Assembly: GCA_027451165.1 (NCBI GenBank)
Contig: DAIDJX010000029.1
Location: 1-18,176 of the forward strand
Reading direction: 5' to 3'
Source of the DNA: Prolixibacteraceae bacterium
Lineage (GTDB): Bacteria; Bacteroidota; Bacteroidia; Bacteroidales; Prolixibacteraceae
DNA length: 18,176 nucleotides
In this document: piece after piece, positions 6,323-13,855 of the stretch
How the letters are laid out: every line of letters starts with the position of its first letter
Position numbering within the stretch: the stretch's first letter is position 1
The notes under the pieces: generated by a model
What the model saw: the letters and a program-made list of their open reading frames with translations, nothing else
Databases searched by the model: none
Told to the model about the DNA's origin: nothing
Position numbers and translations under genes: made by a program

Positions 6323-6903
6323 ACCAGCAATTCCACTCCTCCGATAAACATCAGGGCATATCCTAGGAGTTCAATCCCCTCTTCGGCGGCGTTTTTAGCC
6401 CATCGGTTGTAGTCTGCTTCCAGGAGGTGTTCCCAGAAAGCGGTTCTTCCGAAAAGCCGGCTGAACACAAAAGTGACCAGAAAACCAATGACCAGCCAGG
6501 CCAGTGCGCGATTGTCAAGGAACTTATAAACTGCTGCCAGAATCTTTTTACGGTAATTTATCAAAAGACCGGTAAAAAGCAGGATCAGCGGGATTTCAAG
6601 GTAAAACCACCAGGGGATCTGGTTGTTGAATTCCCGGATAAATGCCATGAAGAAAAAAACAGACATCAGGTAGGTCAATGGTTTCAGCACAGCGTCATAC
6701 CTGCTGCTGACCAGCATAAGGATGCCAAGACCGAACAGGAATATTTCCTGTAAAATTTCTGTCCATGAATTTTCACCGAATTTTCCCGTGGAGGTGATGG
6801 TTTGAGCATCATGAAAAAAGGCGAAATTCAGCAAAATCATTACCAGGGCATACAAAAATACCCTAAGGGTGAAAAGAGCGATGGTTCTTATATTTCTGTC
6901 CAT
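6283..6903 (-). CDS. Uncharacterised multi-pass membrane protein
   Basis: 206 residues with about six hydrophobic segments (roughly residues 8-29, 49-66, 71-88, 97-115, 133-149 and 178-195). I do not recognise a named family. Visible conserved-looking blocks are FGENSWTEILQEIFLFGLGILML near the second helix and KNAAEEGIELLGYALMFIG in the last helix. Both place acidic residues at a helix start (E-x-x-Q-E-x-x-L and A-E-E-x-x-E-L-L). Its ATG lies inside the end of the HAD gene (16-bp overlap including that gene's stop), so the two are co-transcribed and probably translationally coupled. The last eight residues (RRRENGNR) come from a short tandem repeat and may not be part of the ancestral protein. 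Confidence 0.75.
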   Translation of the reverse strand: MDRNIRTIALFTLRVFLYALVMILLNFAFFHDAQTITSTGKFGENSWTEILQEIFLFGLGILMLVSSRYDAVLKPLTYLMSVFFFMAFIREFNNQIPWWFYLEIPLILLFTGLLINYRKKILAAVYKFLDNRALAWLVIGFLVTFVFSRLFGRTAFWEHLLEADYNRWAKNAAEEGIELLGYALMFIGGVELLVESGKRRRENGNR

Positions 6904-7736
6904 TCAGTTTTCATTTTGTCAATTATATGGGCAAAAGCATCCGCTTCGTTGGCTGGTAAAATCGTGAAATGTTGCTTTAATTCCTGCGGTGCATTGTCAG
7001 TCAAAAAAGAATGTGCCGTAAATTCCAGTAAATCAATATCGTTGTAATCATTTCCGATCCCCATGGTGGCATTGGGATCAATCCCCAGCCTGTTGCAAAG
7101 AAACAGTACGCCGTTGCCCTTGGACACACTCCGGTGAAAAATTTCCATCCAGATGTACCCTGTATCCAGGGGAGAAGTTGCCCTGATGATCCTGATGTCG
7201 TCGGTGATGGCTTCAATGCGTTCCTTCATGCGGAAGAATGTCTGTTCATCCCCGGGGAATACCAGGAGGAACTGACTCAGCCCGGAGGGGATTATTCCTT
7301 CAGCGGGCAAAGGTTCCGCATACTTAAAATGGTGCTGGTGATACCGCTCAAATTCTTCGCAGAATTTACTGCCCCTGTGAACCCAGTGCAGGTGGTTATC
7401 CGGGGCCGGATAAAATGCATGAAAGTTCAGGTCCTCGGAAAGGAAAAAACGGATCAGCAAATTTGCTGTAACTGCCGGAATACTGGTTGTTTCAATATGC
7501 CTGTTTTCCCTGAAGTCGTATACCCCCGATCCGGAGGAGTAAACCACAAAGTCAAAAGGAACATGCTCAGGAATAACTTCCCTGACTTTCATCATGTTAC
7601 GGCCGGTAGCAGCAACCCGTACAATACCTGTTTCACCCAACCAGCGAAGGGTTTCCAGGTTGGAAGGGCTGATGGACTTATCGTTCTTCAGGAACGTTCC
7701 ATCCAGGTCGGTTGCTATAAGTCGGATGTTGTTCAT
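6888..7736 (-). CDS. Cof-type HAD-IIB phosphatase
   Basis: 282 residues, cytoplasmic. All four HAD motifs are visible: D10-L-D12-G-T (nucleophile and acid/base), T44-G-R (motif II), K206 in VSKGNGV (motif III), and G-N-D230-Y-N-D233 (motif IV, Mg2+ binding). The C2-type cap lies between, about residues 85-190. Cof-like HADs dephosphorylate phosphosugars, nucleotides or cofactors such as PLP and FMN; the exact substrate cannot be read from sequence. It is transcribed divergently from dapB and overlaps the membrane-protein gene downstream. Confidence 0.9.
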   Translation of the reverse strand: MNNIRLIATDLDGTFLKNDKSISPSNLETLRWLGETGIVRVAATGRNMMKVREVIPEHVPFDFVVYSSGSGVYDFRENRHIETTSIPAVTANLLIRFFLSEDLNFHAFYPAPDNHLHWVHRGSKFCEEFERYHQHHFKYAEPLPAEGIIPSGLSQFLLVFPGDEQTFFRMKERIEAITDDIRIIRATSPLDTGYIWMEIFHRSVSKGNGVLFLCNRLGIDPNATMGIGNDYNDIDLLEFTAHSFLTDNAPQELKQHFTILPANEADAFAHIIDKMKTEWTEI

Positions 7737-7750
7737 GCTTTAATGCGGCA

Positions 7751-7758
7751 CAAAAATA
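7751..7758 (-). promoter_or_regulatory. Putative -7 element for the HAD gene
   Basis: TATTTTTG on the minus strand fits TAnnTTTG and ends 14 bp before the HAD ATG at 7736. No convincing -33 TTTG was seen at the normal spacing. Confidence 0.35.
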
Positions 7759-7873
7759 ACATTTGGAAGGTGTATTTCCCATGGAACAACTTTGTTTTAC
7801 CGTTAAATTCCTGCCGTTCACCTAAAATGGAATGTCAACCAATCCTGCAGATCATACTTTCCGGTGATTATTA

Positions 7874-7881
7874 TATCTTTG
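7874..7881 (+). promoter_or_regulatory. Putative -7 element for dapB-lepB
   Basis: TATCTTTG is a perfect TAnnTTTG and ends 17 bp before the dapB ATG at 7899. A -33 element is not obvious. Confidence 0.45.
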
Positions 7882-7898
7882 CGTTCTGAAAAAACAGT

Positions 7899-8615
7899 AT
7901 GAAAGCAGGATTAATTGGTTACGGCAAAATGGGGAAGGAGATCGAAAAGATCCTCCTGGAACGTGGTCATTCCGCCCCCTTGATCTTTGATGTGGACAAC
8001 CTGGATGAACTGACACCGGAAAACCTGAAACGATGTGATGTGGTGATAGAATTTACCACACCGGATGCAGCAGTAAAGAATTACCTCGCTTGTTTTGAAG
8101 CCGGGGTGCCGGTGGTGAGCGGAACAACCGGCTGGCTGGATTCCAGAGAGCTGGTGTTGGAAAAATGCCGGGAAAAAAATGGGACCTTTTTTCATACTAC
8201 CAATTTTTCGATTGGGGTAAACCTTTTTTTTGAACTGAACCGCAAACTGGCGGAGATCATGAGCGATCATCCGGGTTATGCGCTCAGCATGAAAGAGGTT
8301 CACCATACCCAAAAGCTGGATGCGCCCAGTGGAACAGCCATCACACTGGCCGAAGACCTGATCAGCATGATTCCTGAAAAGAAAAGCTGGAGAAATGATC
8401 TGAATACCAGTGCGGAGGAGATAGGGATTCTTTCTGAAAGAATTGAAAATGTTCCCGGCATTCACACCATCAACTGGGAGTCGGCAGTCGATACCATCCA
8501 AATCACGCATATTTCAAAAAGCAGGAAGGGAATGGCCCTTGGAGCCGTGATGGCTGCCGAATACAGCCTGAACCACAAAGGAATCCTCTCCATGAAAGAG
8601 ATGCTGAATATTTAA
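7899..8615 (+). CDS. dapB: 4-hydroxy-tetrahydrodipicolinate reductase
   Basis: 238 residues, the short form usual in Bacteroidota (Proteobacterial DapB is about 270). It reduces 4-hydroxy-tetrahydrodipicolinate with NAD(P)H in the diaminopimelate/lysine pathway, feeding peptidoglycan synthesis. The dinucleotide-binding motif is G7-Y-G-K-M11-G. V-S-G-T-T-G (73-78) and the T-N-F-S-I-G-V-N block (101-108) are typical. The catalytic signature is E133-V-H135-H136-T-Q-K139-L-D-A-P-S-G-T-A, with the expected His and Lys. It has its own promoter element and is followed after 15 bp by lepB on the same strand. Confidence 0.96.
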   Translation: MKAGLIGYGKMGKEIEKILLERGHSAPLIFDVDNLDELTPENLKRCDVVIEFTTPDAAVKNYLACFEAGVPVVSGTTGWLDSRELVLEKCREKNGTFFHTTNFSIGVNLFFELNRKLAEIMSDHPGYALSMKEVHHTQKLDAPSGTAITLAEDLISMIPEKKSWRNDLNTSAEEIGILSERIENVPGIHTINWESAVDTIQITHISKSRKGMALGAVMAAEYSLNHKGILSMKEMLNI

Positions 8616-8630
8616 AAACATACACAATCC

Positions 8631-9965
8631 ATGAAAGAATTCTTTTCGAACAAATGGTTTAAGTTTGCCGTTGTTGCCCTTTTGTACACACTTTGGGTAA
8701 TCTGGCTGAAGAACTTCTGGTGGTTAATCGGGCTGGGGGTAATTTATGACATTTACATCACCCAAAAAGTGCACTGGGCCTTTTGGAAGAAAAAAAATCC
8801 TCCCGGAGGTAAACAGACTAAAGTGGTGGAATGGGTTGATGCCATCATTTTTGCAGTAATCGCCGCTTCTTTTATCCGCATGTTTTTCATAGAAGCCTAT
8901 ACCATCCCGACCTCATCAATGGAAAAATCAATGCTGGTAGGCGACTATCTCTTTGTCAGCAAAACAGCTTATGGCCCTAAGACTCCCAATACGCCCCTGA
9001 GTTTTCCATTTGTCCACAATACCTTGCCTCTCACAACCAGCAAGTCGTATGTGGAATGGATAAAAAGACCCTATAAGAGAATGGCAGGGTGGGGAAAAAT
9101 CAAAAACAACGATATTGTGGTCTTCCATTTCCCGGATGGCGATACGGTGGCTTTCAAGGTACAGAACCAAAGTTATTACCAGTTGACCAGAAGTTACGGG
9201 CGTGACCGGTTATGGAGTGACAAAGCCAATTTCGGGGAGATCATCGCTCGTCCTGTCGATAAGCGGGAAAATTACATCAAACGTTGCGTGGCCATTCCAG
9301 GGGATGAATTCGAAATCAGGAAAGGTGTTCTTTTTATCAATGGCAAAGAGCAACAACATTTTCCCGGAATGCAATACAACTACCTGGTAAGGCTGAACAG
9401 TACCTTTAACCCTAAAGCCCTTGACCGCCTGGGAATTGCAAACGACGACAGGCAGGAATACAACTCCTTGCAGTACATTTTCCCTATGACCGACAAAATG
9501 ACGGGGGAAATGAAGAAATTTACCAATGTGACCGGTGTGGACAAGTTGCTGGATGAGCCCGGACGGTGGGATTCCGCGATTTTCCCTTCCGACAGCCGTT
9601 TCGCCTGGAATGTGGATAATTTTGGCCCGCTGAAAGTACCAAAGAAGGGTGAAAGTATTTCGCTGACCATGGATAATCTTCCGTTGTACCGCAGGATCAT
9701 TGATATTTATGAGAACAATGACCTGGAAGTGAAGGACAATGTGATTAAAATCAATGGTCAGCCGGCAACCAGTTATACCTTCAAAATGGATTACTACTGG
9801 ATGATGGGCGACAACCGCCACAATTCTGCGGACTCCCGCTACTGGGGCTTTGTTCCTGAAGACCATGTGGTCGGCAAAGCTTCTTTCATCTGGTTATCAA
9901 TGGATAAGGACAAGAAATTCCTTTCCAAGATCCGTTTTAACCGGTTGTTCCGCTCGATCCATTAA
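8631..9965 (+). CDS. lepB: Signal peptidase I, long Bacteroidota form
   Basis: 444 residues. It removes signal peptides from Sec- or Tat-exported proteins, acting on the outer face of the inner membrane. Hydrophobic segments at about 11-42 and 70-87 anchor it. The catalytic serine is S96 in P-T-S-S96-M-E-K-S, and the general-base lysine is K217 in Y-I-K217-R-C-V-A-I-P-G-D. Box E is at 392-406 (M-G-D-N-R-H-N-S-A-D-S-R-Y-W-G). Between the lysine box and box E there is an insertion of about 150 residues, and there is another between the serine and lysine boxes, as is common for this phylum. It follows dapB in an apparent operon closed by an intrinsic terminator. Confidence 0.96.
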   Translation: MKEFFSNKWFKFAVVALLYTLWVIWLKNFWWLIGLGVIYDIYITQKVHWAFWKKKNPPGGKQTKVVEWVDAIIFAVIAASFIRMFFIEAYTIPTSSMEKSMLVGDYLFVSKTAYGPKTPNTPLSFPFVHNTLPLTTSKSYVEWIKRPYKRMAGWGKIKNNDIVVFHFPDGDTVAFKVQNQSYYQLTRSYGRDRLWSDKANFGEIIARPVDKRENYIKRCVAIPGDEFEIRKGVLFINGKEQQHFPGMQYNYLVRLNSTFNPKALDRLGIANDDRQEYNSLQYIFPMTDKMTGEMKKFTNVTGVDKLLDEPGRWDSAIFPSDSRFAWNVDNFGPLKVPKKGESISLTMDNLPLYRRIIDIYENNDLEVKDNVIKINGQPATSYTFKMDYYWMMGDNRHNSADSRYWGFVPEDHVVGKASFIWLSMDKDKKFLSKIRFNRLFRSIH

Positions 9966-9967
9966 CT

Positions 9968-10002
9968 ACAAAGGCCTGGCCATCAGGTCAGGCCTTTGTT
10001 TT
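9968..10002 (+). terminator. Intrinsic terminator after lepB
   Basis: A perfect 10-bp stem CAAAGGCCTG / CAGGCCTTTG (9969-9978 with 9989-9998) extends inward by a G-U pair and two C-G pairs to a 4-nt ATCA loop, and is followed by TTTT. It starts three bases after the lepB stop codon. It is the clearest Rho-independent terminator in the window and separates dapB-lepB from the lapA-like/wbqC pair. Confidence 0.9.
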
Positions 10003-10020
10003 GAAATATAATATCAACTT

Positions 10021-10428
10021 ATGGAAAACCAGACTCCCGTTAAGAAAAGCGGCGCCAATCCACAACTGGTTGTCATCCTGGTTCTGGCTGTGCTTTTGGT
10101 GATCTTTACCTTGCAGAATCAGGAAAAAGTCACGCTGAAAGTTTTTTTCTGGACCATACGGGAAATACCGGTAGCGCTGATGCTGGTAATCACCATCCTG
10201 TTTGGCTACCTGATCCCTTATTTGTTGCTCATTCCCAAAATCTGGAAGTTGAAGAGTGAGTTGACCAAAACCCGGAAAGAGAAAGAAGAACTGGAAGAAT
10301 CCCGGGAAAAACCAGTCAGGGAGAGACCGGTCAGAGATCCTGAAGGAGTGCCTTTCGACGATGAAGAAGATGAGCAGGAGGTCGATCTGGCCAGAAAAAA
10401 CATCGCCGGAAGGTTGTTCAAGGAATAA
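10021..10428 (+). CDS. LapA-domain (DUF1049) inner-membrane protein
   Basis: 135 residues. Two transmembrane helices at about 16-33 and 48-69 are separated by the family's short loop with Q-N-Q-E-K-V-T-L-K-V-F-F-W, which matches the 'F-x-x-Q-N-x-x-x-V-x-x-x-F/W' pattern. After the second helix comes a charged segment likely to form a coiled coil (about 73-97), then an acidic tail (FDDEEDEQEVD). LapA in E. coli helps regulate LPS assembly together with LapB; whether this protein does the same is not known. It lies just beyond the lepB terminator and only 5 bp upstream of the WbqC gene, so these two form a unit. Confidence 0.85.
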   Translation: MENQTPVKKSGANPQLVVILVLAVLLVIFTLQNQEKVTLKVFFWTIREIPVALMLVITILFGYLIPYLLLIPKIWKLKSELTKTRKEKEELEESREKPVRERPVRDPEGVPFDDEEDEQEVDLARKNIAGRLFKE

Positions 10429-10433
10429 AAAAA

Positions 10434-11069
10434 ATGCAGCCTCTTCTGCTTTCTTCTGCCTGTTGCCCGCCGGCAGCCTGGTTCAGTCTTGTGGTTTCCC
10501 ATGACGAGGTCTTCATCGACCAGCATGAACATTTCGTAAAGCAAACCTTCCGAAACCGCTTTTCCATCCTGGGCCCCAACGGAAAAGCTGATCTGGTCAT
10601 TCCTGTGGAGAAAGGACGTACTCCGGGCCAGCCCATCCGGGAGGTGCGCATCGCTTATCATACGGAATGGCAGCGCAACCACTGGCGATCACTGCTGGCT
10701 GCCTACAACAATTCCCCCTGGTTCCGCGATGTGGAAGAGGAAATCAGACCGTTTTATTTCCGGAAATGGGAATTTCTGTTTGATTTCAACCTTGACTGGT
10801 TGCAGACTATTCTCGGTTTGCTCAGGATAAACAAGGAAATCCGGCTGACAGCAGGTTTTGAAGCTATACCTGGCCGTTTTGATAATTTCAGGGAGGCAAT
10901 CACGCCAAAAGTAAGCTGTGATCAATGGATTCCCGGATATGTCCAACAAGAATATACCCAGGTATTTCATGATAAATATCCATTTATCCCAGGACTAAGC
11001 ATCCTCGATCTGCTCTTCAATGAAGGCCCAATGGCCGGAGCGAAGCTAGGGAGCTATCCCCAGTATTAA
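10434..11069 (+). CDS. WbqC-family protein
   Basis: 211 residues. The start MQPLLLSSACCPPAAWFSLVVSHDEVFIDQHEHFVKQTFRNRF is a good match to the WbqC-like family, in particular 'P-P-x-x-W/Y-F' and 'D-x-x-x-x-F-x-K-Q-x-x-R-N-R'. RIAYHTEWQRNHWRSLLAAYNNSPWF matches the family's 'W-x-x-x-H-x-x-x-I-x-x-x-Y-x-x-x-P-F/Y-F' segment. Members occur in O-antigen clusters and, in Bacteroidota, near lepB. The biochemical role is not established; a role in surface glycan synthesis is suggested by the family name-giver only. It overlaps the convergent DUF4197 gene by 4 bp at the stop codons, leaving no room for a terminator between them. Confidence 0.9.
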   Translation: MQPLLLSSACCPPAAWFSLVVSHDEVFIDQHEHFVKQTFRNRFSILGPNGKADLVIPVEKGRTPGQPIREVRIAYHTEWQRNHWRSLLAAYNNSPWFRDVEEEIRPFYFRKWEFLFDFNLDWLQTILGLLRINKEIRLTAGFEAIPGRFDNFREAITPKVSCDQWIPGYVQQEYTQVFHDKYPFIPGLSILDLLFNEGPMAGAKLGSYPQY

Positions 11070-11824
11070 GACTGGGGTTGGCTGCCGAAAACGCGTTTCA
11101 GGAGATCGGTTACCCGGGCCCGGACATCAGTACGGATCTTTTTCTCTTCTTCACCGATTTTCAGGAACATGCCGTCTAATCCTTTCTGGGTCAGGTAAGT
11201 CTCCAGGTTGACATTCACCGGCTTCAATCCTGCCAATACCCCCACTGTTGAATTGGCCACCTTGTTCCATTCCGTGGTCAGTTTTTTCCAGCTGTCAGCA
11301 GTAGATACATTCCCGATCAGCTTCTTTTCCAGGGAGACTTTGATCTTGGGCTGATACAACTGGAACAACTGCTGCGACGTATTGGTCTTCAAATAGGTGG
11401 TGGCCGCTGTCTCATTGCCTTTCAGGATGGCCAGACCATCAGGAATGGTCATGCTGGTAATCGCTCCGAGAAAAATAGGGCCTGCTTCCTTGGCTGCATC
11501 TTCTGCTGCCCGGTTGATGCGCAGGATCACTTCATTGACCAGGTTTTCCCCGCCTGGAAGTTTGGAAAGGTTCTGGGTGATGACATTCGCTTCCGGAGGA
11601 AGTAAAATCTTTATCATAGCATCACCAAAATAACCATTCACTTTTGACAACCGGACGACCGAACTGTCGGATCCGACCTGTAAAGCCTGTTTAAATCCTG
11701 CCACTATTTCCTCAGAAGTAAGCGGACGGTTGGAGAGCGTGCTGTTGGCCAGCTTGCTCAGCTCTGAGCAGGATGCCAGTGTGAAAACCAGTCCTGCCAA
11801 AAAAATCAATCGAAAAGTCTTCAT
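11066..11824 (-). CDS. DUF4197 lipoprotein
   Basis: 252 residues. The N-terminus is a lipoprotein signal (MKTFRLIFLAGLVFT, lipobox L16-A-S-C19), so it should be lipid-anchored in the periplasm or outer membrane. The body matches DUF4197: LTSEEIVAGFKQALQVGSDSSVVRLSKVNGYFGDAMIKILLPPEA near the start, the IPDGLAILKGNETAATTYL block in the middle, and V-N-V-N-L-E-T-Y-L-T-Q-K-G-L-D-G-M-F near the end. Structures suggest a helical binding protein; function unknown. It lies 10 bp downstream of the ygiQ-like gene and is probably in its operon. Confidence 0.92.
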   Translation of the reverse strand: MKTFRLIFLAGLVFTLASCSELSKLANSTLSNRPLTSEEIVAGFKQALQVGSDSSVVRLSKVNGYFGDAMIKILLPPEANVITQNLSKLPGGENLVNEVILRINRAAEDAAKEAGPIFLGAITSMTIPDGLAILKGNETAATTYLKTNTSQQLFQLYQPKIKVSLEKKLIGNVSTADSWKKLTTEWNKVANSTVGVLAGLKPVNVNLETYLTQKGLDGMFLKIGEEEKKIRTDVRARVTDLLKRVFGSQPQS

Positions 11825-11834
11825 GTTGTTGGTA

Positions 11835-13688
11835 TTAATAATTTTGGTTAATTGTTCCTTGCCTGTTTTGCGGAAAGAATTTCCCGACCAGGTCGTTTCT
11901 TCCCATCTTTCTCAGTTCCTGAATGATGCTTTTCCGGTATTCCTGCTTGTACCAGAAGAAAAACCGGCGCTGGCCCTGCCGCTCCTCCAAACTCCGTGCC
12001 GAAACCACCTTATTGAGCGTGTAGGGGTGATACCCTGAATAATAGGTCTCGGTGGCCAGTGTCATCGGGGTAGGGGTGAAATCCTGAACCTGTTCCAGCT
12101 TGAAGTCCAACTGCCTGGTCTCCAGCGCCAGGTTGGCCATGTCTTCCGGAGTGCATCCGGGGTGACTGGCAATGAAATAGGGGATCAGCTGCTGATTCAG
12201 TTTTTCTTCACGGTTGATGCGGTCAAACTCCTTCTTAAATTCCCGGAACAGCTCAAAAGAGGGTTTTCTCATCAGTTCCAGCACATGTGCAGCCGTATGT
12301 TCCGGGGCTACTTTCAGTCTTCCGGAGACATGGTGCCGGATCACTTCCCGGAGATATTGTTTGTTGATTTTATCTGTTTCAGCGTTTCCGGAGGGCTTCA
12401 GAAACATGTCGTACCGGAGGCCGCTGCTGACAAATGCCTTCTTTACTTTTGGGTGATTTCTGACCTGACGGTATAAATCGATCAACGGCTGGTGATTGGT
12501 ATCCAGAATTTTGCATATTTCAGGGAAGATGCAGGAAGGTTTTTTGCACTTTCTGCAAACCTCAGGCCGGGTACCTTTCATCTTATACATGTTGGCCGAG
12601 GGGCCGCCAATATCTGAGATGTACCCCCTGAAATCCTCCATTTGTGTGACTTTCTCCACTTCTTTCAGGATCGATTGCGGGGAGCGGCTGGCGATAAATT
12701 TGCCCTGGTGTGCGGAAATGGTGCAAAAGGCGCAACCCCCGAAACATCCGCGGTGCAGGGTAATGGAATGCCGGATCATCTCATAGGCCGGGATAACTCC
12801 TTTTCCTTTGTATTTAGGGTGGGGCAAACGGGTGTAGGGAAGATCAAAGACGCGGTCCAATTCTGCTTCACTCATGGGAGGCCAGGGAGGATTGACCACC
12901 ACCCACTGGTCTCCCGTCGGCTGGATCAGTTTTCTCGCTTCCTGTTTGTTGGATTCCTCCTCAATATGCCGGAAATTTGAGGCATAGCTTTTCTTGTCGG
13001 CCAGGCAGGTTTCATGGGAGGCCAACAGAAGTTCTTCCCAATGGGGCAATGTGGCATAAGGTTTTCCCGGCTGGGTCAGAAAGGCTGTCTGCGGGATGTT
13101 GGTCAGTTTCCGGATATTTACACCCTGCTGTACCAACCGCAGGAATTCTGTGATGGATTTTTCCCCCATTCCGTAAAAGAGCAGGTCGGCGCCTGAATCA
13201 ATGAGGATGGATGGGAAGAGCCTGTCGGACCAGTAATCATAATGGGTCAACCTGCGCAGGGAGGCTTCAATACCGCCGATAACGACAGGGATATCGGGGT
13301 ACAGCTTTTTCAAAATCTGGGTGTAAACAACGGTAGCCCGGTCAGGACGGCGACCGGCAACTCCTCCCGCGGTGTAGGCATCATCCGATCGGCGGCGTCT
13401 CCCGGCAGTGTAATGATTGACCATCGGATCCATGCATCCTCCGGTGACCGCAAAAAAGAGATTGGGCTTACCCAGTTTTTTGAAATCGCGCAGGTCATCC
13501 TGCCAGTTGGGCTGCGGCACAATGGCCACCCTGATCCCGGCGCTCTCCATCACCCGGCCGATGACGGCTGTACCGAAGGAGGGATGGTCCACATAGGCAT
13601 CTCCTGATATCAGAATGACATCGGCTGTTTCCCAACCCCTCTCTTCCATCTCTTTTCGGCTAACTGGCAGCCAATCACTTGTATCCAT
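11835..13688 (-). CDS. ygiQ: YgiQ-family radical SAM protein
   Basis: 617 residues, cytoplasmic. The N-terminal domain (about 1-300) begins PVSRKEMEERGWETADVILISGDAYVDHPSFG, the family's cobalamin-binding-like region. H312-R-G-C315-F-G-G-C319-A-F-C322 is the radical SAM CxxxCxxC cluster that binds the 4Fe-4S/SAM centre. A second cysteine group follows (C378, C381, C386, C392), a hallmark of YgiQ proteins. The C-terminal domain ends with the region VQDFTPTPMTLATETYYSGYHPYT (about 546-569). The reaction it catalyses has not been established. It is full length and its start (ATG 13688) gives the standard N-terminus. Confidence 0.94.
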   Translation of the reverse strand: MDTSDWLPVSRKEMEERGWETADVILISGDAYVDHPSFGTAVIGRVMESAGIRVAIVPQPNWQDDLRDFKKLGKPNLFFAVTGGCMDPMVNHYTAGRRRRSDDAYTAGGVAGRRPDRATVVYTQILKKLYPDIPVVIGGIEASLRRLTHYDYWSDRLFPSILIDSGADLLFYGMGEKSITEFLRLVQQGVNIRKLTNIPQTAFLTQPGKPYATLPHWEELLLASHETCLADKKSYASNFRHIEEESNKQEARKLIQPTGDQWVVVNPPWPPMSEAELDRVFDLPYTRLPHPKYKGKGVIPAYEMIRHSITLHRGCFGGCAFCTISAHQGKFIASRSPQSILKEVEKVTQMEDFRGYISDIGGPSANMYKMKGTRPEVCRKCKKPSCIFPEICKILDTNHQPLIDLYRQVRNHPKVKKAFVSSGLRYDMFLKPSGNAETDKINKQYLREVIRHHVSGRLKVAPEHTAAHVLELMRKPSFELFREFKKEFDRINREEKLNQQLIPYFIASHPGCTPEDMANLALETRQLDFKLEQVQDFTPTPMTLATETYYSGYHPYTLNKVVSARSLEERQGQRRFFFWYKQEYRKSIIQELRKMGRNDLVGKFFPQNRQGTINQNY

Positions 13689-13855
13689 TTTTCCCGTTCA
13701 TTCCTCAATTGCGGAAATTACTAAAAAACGTTAATAAAATCACCAAACCCTGAAATAATCCTTATTTTCATATTCTGAACGGACGATGGAAACGCTGAAA
13801 ACAGAGCCTTGCTGTTCCATTTTTCCCGAAACTGAACTAAACTAATCTGAAACGG

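Noticed and set aside
7899..8615. dapB being truncated because it is only 238 residues
   Set aside because: All cofactor and catalytic motifs are present and this length is normal for Bacteroidota.
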